Below are positions 47,121 through 55,910 of a DNA stretch of 64,000 nucleotides, one piece after another. A program made the translations under genes and the position numbers. The stretch comes from Streptomyces sp. NBC_00683 (GTDB lineage: Bacteria > Actinomycetota > Actinomycetes > Streptomycetales > Streptomycetaceae). The number at the start of each line of letters is the position of its first letter. Position 1 is the stretch's first letter. Below the pieces are notes generated by a model that searched no databases, was not told the origin of the DNA, and worked only from the letters and a program-made list of their open reading frames with translations. The DNA is taken from assembly GCF_036226745.1 (NCBI RefSeq), contig NZ_CP109013.1, positions 6,324,001-6,388,000 of the forward strand, written 5' to 3'.

Positions 47121-47633
47121 GTGGACGCCTCAGCTTCTCCCGCCGCCCCGGACCCGGCCCCCGTACCCGGCACCCCCGGACCGCCGCACACCCTCCCTGC
47201 CGCGGCCGGACCCGTGTCCGCCCCTGCCGCGCCGGTGAGCCGGCTCAGGCGGCTCGCCACCCCGGTCGGTGCGATGGCCGTCGTCGTCGGTGCCTTCGGG
47301 TACGTGGCCACGGTCGATCCCAACGAACCCGGCCACTACCCGGTGTGCCCCATGCTCCGGTTCACCGGCGTGTTCTGCCCCGGCTGCGGCGGGCTGCGCA
47401 GCGCCCACGCCGTCGCCCACGGCGACATCGCCGCCGCCCTCGGCTCCAACGCCCTGGCCGTCGTCGGCTACGCCGTCTTCGCCGTGGTGTGGCTGCTCTG
47501 GATGGTCCGCGCAAGCCGGGGCGAGCCGCTGCGGATCGCCCTCGCCCCCGCCTACTGGTGGGGTGTCGGCGCGGTGCTGCTGATCTTCTCCGTCGTCCGG
47601 AATCTGCCGTTCGGGTCAGGCTTGGCGCCCTGA
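47121..47633 (+). CDS. DUF2752 membrane protein
   Basis: 170 residues: a long Pro/Ala-rich N-terminus (about 1-42), then three membrane segments. The DUF2752 signature [19 protein letters not shown] carries three conserved cysteines plus [10 protein letters not shown]. The Cys cluster suggests metal or redox function, which is unproven. GTG start; 116 bp before trpC. Confidence 0.88.
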   Translation: MDASASPAAPDPAPVPGTPGPPHTLPAAAGPVSAPAAPVSRLRRLATPVGAMAVVVGAFGYVATVDPNEPGHYPVCPMLRFTGVFCPGCGGLRSAHAVAHGDIAAALGSNALAVVGYAVFAVVWLLWMVRASRGEPLRIALAPAYWWGVGAVLLIFSVVRNLPFGSGLAP

Positions 47634-47749
47634 ATGCCCAGGTAGTGGGACGTACCGCCGCCGGATGCGAGCCCATCGCCCTCCTGCGGATACCATCGAG
47701 ATGGCTGATCCTGTTCCCTCATACACCGTTCCGGAAGGGGGCCGCTCGC

Positions 47750-48559
47750 GTGAGTGTGCTCGACGAGATCATCGATGGCGTTCGCGCCGACCTCGCAGAG
47801 CGGCAGGCGCGCGTCAGCCTCGACGAGCTCAAGGAACGCGCAGCCCGCGCTCCTCGGGCCAAGGACGGAGTCGCCGCCCTGCGCGGCGAGGGCGTGACCG
47901 TCATCTGCGAGGTCAAGCGTTCCAGCCCCTCCAAGGGGGCCCTTGCCGCAATCGCCGACCCGGCCGCGCTCGCCGCCGACTACGAGGCGGGCGGCGCGTC
48001 CGTCATCTCGGTCCTCACCGAGGAGCGCCGCTTCGGCGGCTCCCTCGCCGATCTTGAGGCCGTCCGCGCCAAGGTGGACATCCCGATCCTCCGCAAGGAC
48101 TTCATCGTCACCTCGTACCAGCTGTGGGAGGCACGCGCCTACGGCGCCGACCTCGCCCTGCTGATCGTGGCCGCCCTCGACCAGGAGGCCCTCGTCTCCC
48201 TGATCGAGCGTGCCGAGTCGATCGGCCTGACGCCGCTCGTCGAGGCGCACGACGAGGAGGAGGCGGAGCGTGCCGTGGACGCCGGAGCGAAGATCATCGG
48301 TGTCAACGCGCGCAATCTGAAGGACCTCAAGGTCGACCGCTCCACCTTCGAGCGCGTCGCCCCCGAGATCCCCGACCACATCGTCAAGGTCGCCGAGTCC
48401 GGCGTCCGCGGCCCGCACGACCTGATCGCCTACGCCAACGCGGGCGCCGACTCGGTGCTCGTCGGCGAGTCCCTGGTCACCGGCCGGGACCCCCGGTCCG
48501 CCGTGGCCGACCTGGTCGCCGCCGGCGCCCACCCGGCCCTCCGGCACGGACGGGGCTGA
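47750..48559 (+). CDS. trpC: Indole-3-glycerol phosphate synthase
   Basis: 269-residue beta/alpha-barrel. It has [13 protein letters not shown] (catalytic Lys), [33 protein letters not shown] and [16 protein letters not shown] motifs (here [13 protein letters not shown]). It forms indoleglycerol phosphate from CdRP. Not fused to TrpF, consistent with PriA supplying that activity. GTG start after GGAAGGGGG. Confidence 0.96.
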   Translation: MSVLDEIIDGVRADLAERQARVSLDELKERAARAPRAKDGVAALRGEGVTVICEVKRSSPSKGALAAIADPAALAADYEAGGASVISVLTEERRFGGSLADLEAVRAKVDIPILRKDFIVTSYQLWEARAYGADLALLIVAALDQEALVSLIERAESIGLTPLVEAHDEEEAERAVDAGAKIIGVNARNLKDLKVDRSTFERVAPEIPDHIVKVAESGVRGPHDLIAYANAGADSVLVGESLVTGRDPRSAVADLVAAGAHPALRHGRG

Positions 48560-48567
48560 CCCGCACC

Positions 48568-48780
48568 GTGTCCGACTGTCCCGCGCCCCGCATCCGGCCG
48601 GGCCTGCGCCCCGCCGGGGTGACGGCCCGGGACCCCCACGCGCCCCTGGCCCGCGGCTGCCGGCCGCGGGGCTGCCGCGCCCCCGCCCGGCGGGTGCACG
48701 GCCGTCGCGTCCGGTACGTGATCGGCGACGAACCGGGACAGGTCAACGGCATGCGATGGCGTACGGGGTCCGCGCCGTAG
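48568..48780 (+). CDS. trpM: TrpM, small Trp-cluster protein
   Basis: 70 residues, strongly basic, ending GRRVRYVIGDEPGQVNGMRW-RTGSAP with CRPRGCRAPARR before it, which matches the Streptomyces TrpM family between trpC and trpB. In S. coelicolor TrpM has been linked to tryptophan biosynthesis regulation and differentiation. GTG start 8 bp after the trpC stop; an internal start further downstream is possible. Confidence 0.85.
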   Translation: MSDCPAPRIRPGLRPAGVTARDPHAPLARGCRPRGCRAPARRVHGRRVRYVIGDEPGQVNGMRWRTGSAP

Positions 48781-48918
48781 CGAGCCCCGGCCGTCGCACT
48801 CCTCCCCCCACCGGGAGGTCCGCACGCCTTACCGCACCGACCGCTCACCGGCCGGCGCGGTGCTCCGCCCACGGCGCATACGGTGAACCCACCCGTTGCA
48901 AGTCGAGGAGCACGTCGT

Positions 48919-50157
48919 ATGTCGTCCGACTTCTTCATTCCGGACCCCGAGGGTCTGATTCCCAGTGCCGAGGGGTACTTCGGCGCATTCGGTGGCAAGT
49001 TCATCCCGGAGGCGCTCGTCGCCGCCGTGGACGAGGTGGCCGTCGAGTACGACAAGGCCAAGGCCGACCCGGCCTTCGCCGCCGAGCTCAACGAGCTCAT
49101 GGTCAACTACACGGGCAGGCCCAGCGCGCTGACCGAGGTCCCGCGCTTCGCCGAGCACGCCGGAGGCGCCCGGGTCTTCCTCAAGCGCGAGGACCTGAAC
49201 CACACCGGCTCGCACAAGATCAACAACGTGCTGGGCCAGGCGCTCCTCACCAAGCGCATGGGCAAGACCCGGGTCATCGCCGAGACCGGCGCCGGTCAGC
49301 ACGGCGTCGCCACCGCGACCGCCTGCGCCCTCTTCGGACTCGAATGCACCATCTACATGGGTGAGGTCGACACGGAGCGGCAGGCGCTGAACGTGGCGCG
49401 CATGCGGATGCTCGGCGCCGAGGTCATCGCAGTGAAGTCCGGCTCCAAGACCCTCAAGGACGCCATCAACGAGGCGTTCCGCGACTGGGTCGCCAACGTG
49501 GACCGCACGCACTACCTCTTCGGCACCGTCGCCGGCCCCCACCCCTTCCCGGCGATGGTCCGCGACTTCCACCGGGTGATCGGCGTCGAGGCCCGCCGCC
49601 AGATCCTGGAGCGGGCCGGCCGGCTGCCGGACGCCGCCGTCGCCTGCGTCGGCGGCGGCTCCAACGCCATCGGCCTCTTCCACGCCTTCATCCCGGACGA
49701 GAGCGTCCGGCTGATCGGCTGCGAGCCCGCCGGACACGGCGTGGAGACCGGCGAGCACGCGGCGACCCTGACCGCGGGCGAGCCCGGAATCCTGCACGGC
49801 TCACGCAGTTACGTCCTCCAGGACGACGAGGGCCAGATCACCGAGCCGTACTCGATCTCGGCGGGCCTCGACTACCCGGGCATCGGCCCGGAGCACGCCT
49901 ACCTCAAGGACGTCGGCCGCGGCGAGTACCGCGCGGTGACGGACGACGCCGCCATGCAGGCGCTGCGCCTCCTCTCCCGCACCGAGGGCATCATCCCGGC
50001 CATCGAGAGCGCGCACGCGCTGGCCGGTGCGCTGGAGGTCGGGCAGGAGCTCGGCAAGGACGGGCTGATCCTGATCAACCTGTCAGGCCGGGGCGACAAG
50101 GACATGGACACGGCCGCACGGTACTTCGGCCTGTACGACCAGGAGGGGGAGAAGTGA
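48919..50157 (+). CDS. trpB: Tryptophan synthase beta subunit
   Basis: 412 residues. PLP-dependent condensation of indole and serine. The PLP lysine is Lys100 in [19 protein letters not shown] and [10 protein letters not shown] (phosphate-binding) follow. I chose the ATG at 48919 ([12 protein letters not shown]) because GAGGAG lies eight bases upstream. The stop overlaps the trpA start (GTGA). Confidence 0.97.
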   Translation: MSSDFFIPDPEGLIPSAEGYFGAFGGKFIPEALVAAVDEVAVEYDKAKADPAFAAELNELMVNYTGRPSALTEVPRFAEHAGGARVFLKREDLNHTGSHKINNVLGQALLTKRMGKTRVIAETGAGQHGVATATACALFGLECTIYMGEVDTERQALNVARMRMLGAEVIAVKSGSKTLKDAINEAFRDWVANVDRTHYLFGTVAGPHPFPAMVRDFHRVIGVEARRQILERAGRLPDAAVACVGGGSNAIGLFHAFIPDESVRLIGCEPAGHGVETGEHAATLTAGEPGILHGSRSYVLQDDEGQITEPYSISAGLDYPGIGPEHAYLKDVGRGEYRAVTDDAAMQALRLLSRTEGIIPAIESAHALAGALEVGQELGKDGLILINLSGRGDKDMDTAARYFGLYDQEGEK

Positions 50158-50969
50158 GCGGCAACCGGGAGCTTCTGGATTCGGCGCTGGCCAGGGCGGC
50201 AGCCGAGGACAGGGCCGCACTCATCGCGTACCTGCCCGGCGGCTTCCCGACGGTCGACGGCGGCATCGAGGCGGTCAAGGCCGTCGTCGCGGGCGGCGCG
50301 GACATCGTCGAGGTGGGCCTGCCGCACAGCGACCCGGTGCTCGACGGGCCGGTCATCCAGACCGCCGACGACATCGCGCTGAAGGGCGGCGTCAAGATCG
50401 CCGACATCATGCGCACCGTCCGTGAGGCCTACGAGGCCACCGGCGTCCCGATTCTCGTCATGACGTACTGGAACCCCATCGACCGGTACGGCGTGGACCG
50501 CTTCACCGCCGAACTCGCCGCGGCCGGCGGAGCCGGGTGCATCCTGCCCGACCTGCCGGTCCAGGAGTCCGGACTGTGGCGTGAGCACGCCGAGAAGCAC
50601 GGTCTCGCCACCGTCTTCGTCGTCGCGCCGAGCAGCAAGGACGCCCGCCTCGCCACGATCACGGCAGCGGGCTCGGGCTTCGTGTACGCCTCCTCCCTCA
50701 TGGGGGTCACCGGCACCCGTGAATCGGTCGGCGAGCAGGCCCAGGAGCTGGTGCGCCGCACCCGCGCCACCACGGACCTGCCGGTCTGCGTCGGGATCGG
50801 GGTCTCCACCCGCGAGCACGCCGAACAGGTCGCCGGCTTCGCCGACGGCGTCATCGTCGGCTCGGCCTTCGTCAAGAGGATGCTGGACGCCCCCGACGCG
50901 GCAGCCGGACTCGCCGCCGTCCGCGCATTGGCCGGCGAGCTGGCCGAAGGTGTTCGAAAGCGCCGGTAG
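50154..50969 (+). CDS. trpA: Tryptophan synthase alpha subunit
   Basis: 271-residue barrel that cleaves indoleglycerol phosphate to indole. It has [35 protein letters not shown] and a C-terminal [25 protein letters not shown] start in a 4-bp overlap with trpB; last gene of the trp cluster. Confidence 0.97.
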   Translation: MSGNRELLDSALARAAAEDRAALIAYLPGGFPTVDGGIEAVKAVVAGGADIVEVGLPHSDPVLDGPVIQTADDIALKGGVKIADIMRTVREAYEATGVPILVMTYWNPIDRYGVDRFTAELAAAGGAGCILPDLPVQESGLWREHAEKHGLATVFVVAPSSKDARLATITAAGSGFVYASSLMGVTGTRESVGEQAQELVRRTRATTDLPVCVGIGVSTREHAEQVAGFADGVIVGSAFVKRMLDAPDAAAGLAAVRALAGELAEGVRKRR

Positions 50970-50999
50970 TGATCGTCACCCGTACGGGTGGACATAGGA

Positions 51000-51027
51000 C
51001 CGGGGAGGCGCTCACGTGCCTCCCCGG
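51000..51027 (+). terminator. Terminator after trpA
   Basis: CCGGGGAGGC (51000-51009) and GCCTCCCCGG (51018-51027) form a perfect 10-bp stem with an 8-nt loop, followed by TTCGTTTG. It ends 14 bp before the next start codon, so it could also act as that gene's leader hairpin. Confidence 0.75.
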
Positions 51028-51041
51028 TTCGTTTGCGCGGT

Positions 51042-51875
51042 GTGAGCGACAAGAACCATGAGCCAAAGAGAGCCGCGCGCGACCGGCTCGTACAGCAGCG
51101 TGAGCTGGACCGGGCGCGGGAGCGCCGCAGGCGCACGCTGATCGTCGCGACCGCCGTGGTGGGCGTGCTGGCGCTGGCTGCCGTGATCGGCCTGATCGCC
51201 GCCAACGCGGGCAAGAACGACACGGACAGCGAGGCCGGACCCGCGGTCACCCCGTCCGGGGCGACGGGCAAGGACGGTCTGGCCCTCCAGGTCGGAGCGG
51301 ATGACGCGCCGTCCACGCTCACGATCTGGGAGGACTTCCGCTGCCCCGTCTGCGCCCAGTTCGAGGAGGCCTTCCGGGGCACCATCGCGGAGCTCGCCGA
51401 CAGCGGCCAGATCAAGGTGGAGTACCACCTGGCCACGATCATCGACGGCAACCTCGGCGGCAGCGGATCGCTGCGGGCCGCCAATGCCGCGGCCTGCGCC
51501 CAGGACGTCGGCAAATTCGCCCCGTACCACGACGTGCTCTACCGCAATCAGCCGCCGGAGACCGACGACGCCTTCGGCGAGAACAGCAAGCTGATCGAGC
51601 TCGCCGGCACCGTGGACGGACTGGACACGCCCGCCTTCCGCAGCTGTGTGGAGGACGGCACGCACGACAGCTGGGTCGAGAAGTCGAACAAAGCCTTCGG
51701 TGAGGGCGGGTTCCAGGGGACTCCGACCGCGCTGCTCAACGGTGAGTCGATCTTCCCGAAGAAGGGGGACGAGCAGATCTCCGTGGCGAATCTCAAGAAG
51801 TGGGTGGCGGAGGCCAACAAGGGCAAGGAACCGGGCACGGTCGGGGCGACGCCCTCGGGCTCCGAGCCGTCCTGA
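51042..51875 (+). CDS. Membrane-anchored DsbA-like thioredoxin-fold protein (CPVC)
   Basis: 277 residues: basic cytoplasmic N-terminus, a membrane anchor (about 32-54), and an extracytoplasmic thioredoxin-fold domain with active site CPVC (Cys101, Cys104) and the cis-Pro loop GFQGTPTA. Two further cysteines (AAACAQD and FRSCVED) could form a structural disulfide. Paralogue of the CPIC protein at 12497-13312. It precedes lgt, so the pair may serve exported proteins. Confidence 0.9.
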   Translation: MSDKNHEPKRAARDRLVQQRELDRARERRRRTLIVATAVVGVLALAAVIGLIAANAGKNDTDSEAGPAVTPSGATGKDGLALQVGADDAPSTLTIWEDFRCPVCAQFEEAFRGTIAELADSGQIKVEYHLATIIDGNLGGSGSLRAANAAACAQDVGKFAPYHDVLYRNQPPETDDAFGENSKLIELAGTVDGLDTPAFRSCVEDGTHDSWVEKSNKAFGEGGFQGTPTALLNGESIFPKKGDEQISVANLKKWVAEANKGKEPGTVGATPSGSEPS

Positions 51876-51900
51876 GGGCCCGGCCCGTTACCCAGAAGTT

Positions 51901-51931
51901 GCCGGACGGCTTGCCTCACGTCCCGTCCGGC
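51901..51931 (+). terminator. Hairpin between the thioredoxin gene and lgt
   Basis: GCCGGACGG (51901-51909) and CCGTCCGGC (51923-51931) form a 9-bp stem with a 13-nt loop, 20 bp before the lgt start. No U-tract, so a leader structure is as likely as a terminator. Confidence 0.45.
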
Positions 51932-51951
51932 AAGGTAGCGTCGACCCCGTC

Positions 51952-52929
51952 ATGAACCTTGCCTTCATTCCCAGCCCGTCGACCGGCGTGATCGAGCTCG
52001 GCCCGATCCCGCTCCGCGGCTACGCGTTCTGCATCATCATCGGTGTCTTCGTCGCCGTCTGGTTCGGCAACAAGCGCTGGATCGCCCGCGGCGGCCGAGC
52101 CGGCACCGTTGCCGACATCGCCGTCTGGGCCGTGCCCTTCGGCCTCGTCGGCGGCAGGCTCTACCACGTCGTCACCGACTACCAGCTGTACTTCAGCGAC
52201 GGTGAGAACTGGGTCGACGCCTTCAAGATCTGGGAAGGCGGCCTCGGTATCTGGGGCGCGATCGCGCTCGGCGCCGTCGGTGCCTGGATCGGCTGCCGCC
52301 GCCGCGGAATCCCGCTGCCCGCCTGGGCCGACGCGCTCGCACCCGGTATCGCCCTCGCCCAGGCGATCGGCCGCTGGGGCAACTGGTTCAACCAGGAGCT
52401 GTACGGCAAGCGGACGGACCTGCCGTGGGCGGTGGAGATCAGCGAAGGCCCCAACCGGGTGGCGGGCACCTACCACCCGACCTTCCTGTACGAGTCGCTG
52501 TGGTGCATCGGTGTCGCGCTCCTGGTCGTCTGGGCGGACCGCCGGTTCAAGCTCGGACACGGACGGGCGTTCGCGCTGTACGTGGCGGCCTACTGCACGG
52601 GCCGTGCCTGGATCGAGTACATGCGCGTCGACGAGGCGCACCACGTCCTGGGACTGCGGCTCAACGTGTGGACCGCGATCATCGTCTTCGTCCTCGCGGT
52701 GACGTACTTCGTGATCTCGGCGAAGCTGCGCCCCGGACGCGAGGAGATCGTCGAACCGGCCGCGGTGGACCTGTCCAAGGACAGCGGCAAGGACAGCGGG
52801 ACCGCTGACTCCGCCGAGGGCGCCGACAGCCCCGAGGCCGCCGACACGTCCGACCCCGCCGACGCCCCCGAAGCGCAGGCGAAGGAGTCCGAGGGCGACG
52901 ACGCCCCGCAGACGGCCGACAAGAGCTGA
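51952..52929 (+). CDS. lgt: Prolipoprotein diacylglyceryl transferase
   Basis: Transfers diacylglyceryl to the lipobox cysteine of prolipoproteins, the step before LspA (6754). 325 residues with seven predicted membrane segments; GGRLYHVVTDY and the Lgt signature GRWGNWFNQELYG are intact. A C-terminal acidic, Ala/Asp/Pro-rich tail of about 60 residues is typical of Streptomyces. ATG at 51952. Confidence 0.96.
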   Translation: MNLAFIPSPSTGVIELGPIPLRGYAFCIIIGVFVAVWFGNKRWIARGGRAGTVADIAVWAVPFGLVGGRLYHVVTDYQLYFSDGENWVDAFKIWEGGLGIWGAIALGAVGAWIGCRRRGIPLPAWADALAPGIALAQAIGRWGNWFNQELYGKRTDLPWAVEISEGPNRVAGTYHPTFLYESLWCIGVALLVVWADRRFKLGHGRAFALYVAAYCTGRAWIEYMRVDEAHHVLGLRLNVWTAIIVFVLAVTYFVISAKLRPGREEIVEPAAVDLSKDSGKDSGTADSAEGADSPEAADTSDPADAPEAQAKESEGDDAPQTADKS

Positions 52930-52941
52930 CGCACCTGGAGC

Positions 52942-52990
52942 CACGCGAAGGGGCCGCCGGACCACACAGGTCCGGCGGCCCCTTCGCGTG
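52942..52990. terminator. Bidirectional terminator between lgt and the CitE-like gene
   Basis: A perfect 22-bp stem (52942-52963 with 52969-52990) and ACACA loop lies in the convergent gap. Confidence 0.88.
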
Positions 52991-53020
52991 CCCCGGCCCG
53001 GCACCCGGGCCGATCGGGCC

Positions 53021-53836
53021 TCACGCCACGCGTCCCGCCAGCGCCAGGGTCCTCTGCGCGGTGGCCACCACCGCCGCGTCGACGAACCTCCCGTCAGGCA
53101 GCGCCATCGCCCCCGCCTGTGCCCGCGACGCCTCCACGATCTGCTCCGCGGCCTCGACCTCCCGCGATGTCGGCCGGAACGCCCGCTCGATGACGGGCAG
53201 CTGCCGGGGATGGATCGCCGCACGTCCGAGCAGTCCCAGGTCCCGCCCGTGCGCACAGGACGACCGCAGCCCGGACAGGTCCTTGACGTCCGTGAACACC
53301 GACATGGCGGGCGGATCGAGCCCCGCCGCCCGTGCCGCGACCACGAGACGGCTGCGCGGCCAGTCGAGCCCGGCATCGTCCCGCACCCCCAGGTCGGCCC
53401 TGAGATCCGCCTCGCCCAGTGCCACACCCCGCACGTCGTGATGGGCGCTGGCGATCGAGTACGCGTGCTCGATCGCCATGGCCGACTCCAGCAGCGGATA
53501 CAGCGCGACCCCCGGCGCCAGCGCCGCGACGTGGTGCACCGAAGCCGCATGGGTGATCTTGGGAAGCCGCATCCCGGACAGGCCGGGAAGCCCTGCGAGA
53601 GCCTTGACGTCGTCCTCGCCGTGGACCCGGACATGGACCGGTACGGCGTCGGCCGTACCGGGATCGGTGAGCAGTTCCGCGGTCGCCGCACGCGCGTACT
53701 CCTTGCGGTCCGGCGCGACCGCGTCCTCCAGGTCGACGATCACCACGTGCGCGCCCGAGCGGAGCGCCTTGCGGACCACCTCCGGGCGGTCCCCGGGCAC
53801 GTACAGCCAGGTCAGCGCGACCGCCCTGGTGCTCAC
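53021..53836 (-). CDS. CitE/HpcH-type CoA ester lyase
   Basis: 271 residues of the HpcH/HpaI aldolase - citrate lyase beta family, which cleaves or hydrolyses (S)-malyl-/citramalyl-CoA-type thioesters. It has TWLYVPGDRPEVV, the Mg-binding VVIVDLEDAVAPDRK, LPKITHAASV, LLESAMAIEHA and LGRAAIHPRQLPVI. GTG start overlaps the stop of the CoA transferase gene (GTGA). Last gene of the minus-strand operon that begins at 61044. Confidence 0.9.
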   Translation of the reverse strand: MSTRAVALTWLYVPGDRPEVVRKALRSGAHVVIVDLEDAVAPDRKEYARAATAELLTDPGTADAVPVHVRVHGEDDVKALAGLPGLSGMRLPKITHAASVHHVAALAPGVALYPLLESAMAIEHAYSIASAHHDVRGVALGEADLRADLGVRDDAGLDWPRSRLVVAARAAGLDPPAMSVFTDVKDLSGLRSSCAHGRDLGLLGRAAIHPRQLPVIERAFRPTSREVEAAEQIVEASRAQAGAMALPDGRFVDAAVVATAQRTLALAGRVA

Positions 53837-55029
53837 AGCGCCCCCTCGTCCCGCAGGGCCGCGATGCTCGGGGCCGACAGGCCGAGCCCCGCCAGGATCT
53901 CGTCCGTGTCCGCGCCGTGCGGCCGCCCGGCCCAGCGGATCTCCCCGGGCGTCTCCGAGAGCCGGAACAGCACGTTCTGCATCCGTAGCGGCCCCAGCTC
54001 GGGGTCGTCGACCTCGGTGATCGTGCCCAGCGCCCGGTACTGCGGATCCTCCATCACGTCCCGTACGTCCTGGATCGGAGCGATCGCGGCCTCTGCCTTC
54101 TCGAACGCCGACACAGCCTCCTCCCGGGTGCGCCGGGCGATCCAGTGGCCGACGGCCTCGTCGAGTTCGTCGGCGTGCTCGGCGCGCGTGGTCCCGGCGG
54201 CGAACCACGGTTCGTCGATCAGGTCCGGGCGGCCCACCAGCCGCATCACGCGCTCGGCGACCGACTGGGCCGAGGTCGAGACGGCGACCCAGTGGCCGTC
54301 GGAGGTCCGGTAGGTGTTGCGCGGGGCGTTGTTGCGGGAGCGGTTCCCCGTACGCGGCTGGACGTAGCCCAGCTGGTCGTACCAGAGCGGCTGCGGCCCC
54401 AGGACCGTCAGGATCGGCTCGATGATCGCCATGTCGACCACCTGTCCCGCGCCGGTGCGGTCGCGCCCCGCCAGGGCAGTCATCACCGCGTACGCCGTCG
54501 CGAGTGCCGCGATCGAGTCGGCGAGCCCGAACGGCGGCAGGGTCGGCGGCCCGTCCGGCTCACCGGTCACGGCGGCGAAGCCGCTCATCGCCTCCGCGAG
54601 TGTGCCGAAGCCCGGCCGGTGCGCGTACGGGCCGAACTGGCCGAAGCCGGTGACCCGGGCCAGTACCAGCCGCGGATTGACGGCGCGCAGTTCCTCCCAG
54701 CCCAGGCCCCAGCGCTCCAGTGTCCCCGGCCGGAAGTTCTCGATGATCACGTCGGTGTCCGCCGCCAGCCGCAGGAGCACGTCCCGCCCGCCGGGGCTGG
54801 ACAGGTCGAGCGTCAGGGTGCGCTTGTTGCGGCCGAGCAGCTTCCACCACAGGCCCACCCCGTCCTTCGCGGGACCGTGCCCGCGCGACGGGTCGGGCTT
54901 GCGCGGATGCTCGACCTTGATGACCTCGGCGCCGAAGTCGCCGAGCATCGTGGCCGCGAGCGGTCCGGCGAACAGGGTGGCGATGTCCAGGACCCGCAGG
55001 CCGGCGAGAGGTGCGGTCGTCGTACTCAT
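53833..55029 (-). CDS. CaiB/BaiF-family CoA transferase
   Basis: 398 residues, class III (formyl-CoA transferase type). The N-terminus PLAGLRVLDIATLFAGPLAATMLGDFGAEVIKVE (residues 7-40) is typical; the catalytic Asp is expected near residue 170 (GLADSIAAL). It moves CoA between a carboxylic acid and an acyl-CoA. Paired by a 4-bp overlap with the CitE-like lyase, so the two probably activate and cleave one acid. Its start overlaps the ribokinase stop. Confidence 0.92.
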   Translation of the reverse strand: MSTTTAPLAGLRVLDIATLFAGPLAATMLGDFGAEVIKVEHPRKPDPSRGHGPAKDGVGLWWKLLGRNKRTLTLDLSSPGGRDVLLRLAADTDVIIENFRPGTLERWGLGWEELRAVNPRLVLARVTGFGQFGPYAHRPGFGTLAEAMSGFAAVTGEPDGPPTLPPFGLADSIAALATAYAVMTALAGRDRTGAGQVVDMAIIEPILTVLGPQPLWYDQLGYVQPRTGNRSRNNAPRNTYRTSDGHWVAVSTSAQSVAERVMRLVGRPDLIDEPWFAAGTTRAEHADELDEAVGHWIARRTREEAVSAFEKAEAAIAPIQDVRDVMEDPQYRALGTITEVDDPELGPLRMQNVLFRLSETPGEIRWAGRPHGADTDEILAGLGLSAPSIAALRDEGAL

Positions 55030-55910
55030 GCGGCATCGATCTCACTGCGGTACGGCATGGACGTGGAGGCACCGGGTCTCTGTACGCAGAGCGCCGCGGC
55101 CGAGGACGCCCAGGCCAGCGCCTCGGGGACGGCCCGGCCCTCGCCGAGCGCCACGGCCAGCGTCCCGACGAACGTGTCACCCGCACCGGTCGTGTCGACG
55201 GCGGTCACCTCGGGCGCCGGGAACAGGACGGCTTCGCCTCCCCGGGTCGCGTACAGGCACCCCTTCCGGCCGAGCGTGATCACGACCTCCGGGACCTGCC
55301 GGAGCAGGATCTGCGCGGCCGCGTGCGGTTCGTCGCATCCGGAGAGCGCCGCCGCCTCGTGCTCATTGGGGATCAGCAGGTCGACGGCGTCCAGGAGTTC
55401 GGACGGCAGCGGCTGTACGGGGGAGGGGGTGAGGACCGTCCGTACACCCCGGGCCTTCGCGGCCCGCGCGGCCTCGGTCACCGCGGAGAGCGGGAGTTCC
55501 AGCTGGAGGAGCAGCAGACCCGCGGCGGCGATGGCGGCGTGCTCTCCCGGGCCGAGCGTGGTGACGGTGCCGTTGGCACCGGGAATCACCACGATCGCGT
55601 TCGCGCCCTCGTCGTCGACGACGATGTGGGCGGTGCCGCTGGGACCTGCGGCCGTGTGCAGCAGGTCCGTGTCCACGCCCGCGTGCTCCAGATTCGTCCG
55701 CAGCCGTGAGCCGAACTCGTCGGTCCCGACCGCGCCGATCATCACCACCTCACCGCCCGCGCGGGCAGCGGCGACGGCCTGATTGGCCCCTTTGCCGCCG
55801 GGCACGGTCCGCAGCTCCCGTCCGGTGACGGTCTCCCCGAGCGCGGGCGCCCGGGCGACGTAGGTGACTAGGTCCATGTTGGTGCTGCCGAGCACCGCGA
55901 TCGCTGTCAT
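55026..55910 (-). CDS. rbsK: Ribokinase-family sugar kinase
   Basis: 294 residues of the PfkB family, closest to ribokinase: VLGSTNMDLVTYV at the start, PGGKGANQAVAAARAG, and the catalytic DTTGAGDTFVGTLAVALG with its Asp. It would phosphorylate free ribose or a similar pentose. ATG at 55910 overlaps the stop of the ARH gene upstream (ATGA). It is the natural consumer of ribose released by glycohydrolases, which supports a catabolic role for the operon. Specificity is inferred. Confidence 0.88.
   Translation of the reverse strand: MTAIAVLGSTNMDLVTYVARAPALGETVTGRELRTVPGGKGANQAVAAARAGGEVVMIGAVGTDEFGSRLRTNLEHAGVDTDLLHTAAGPSGTAHIVVDDEGANAIVVIPGANGTVTTLGPGEHAAIAAAGLLLLQLELPLSAVTEAARAAKARGVRTVLTPSPVQPLPSELLDAVDLLIPNEHEAAALSGCDEPHAAAQILLRQVPEVVITLGRKGCLYATRGGEAVLFPAPEVTAVDTTGAGDTFVGTLAVALGEGRAVPEALAWASSAAALCVQRPGASTSMPYRSEIDAA

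Noticed and set aside
47634..47749. Possible trp leader peptide upstream of trpC
   Set aside because: A short frame at about 47701 exists, but it has no run of Trp codons and no attenuator-like alternative hairpins, so I did not call an attenuator.
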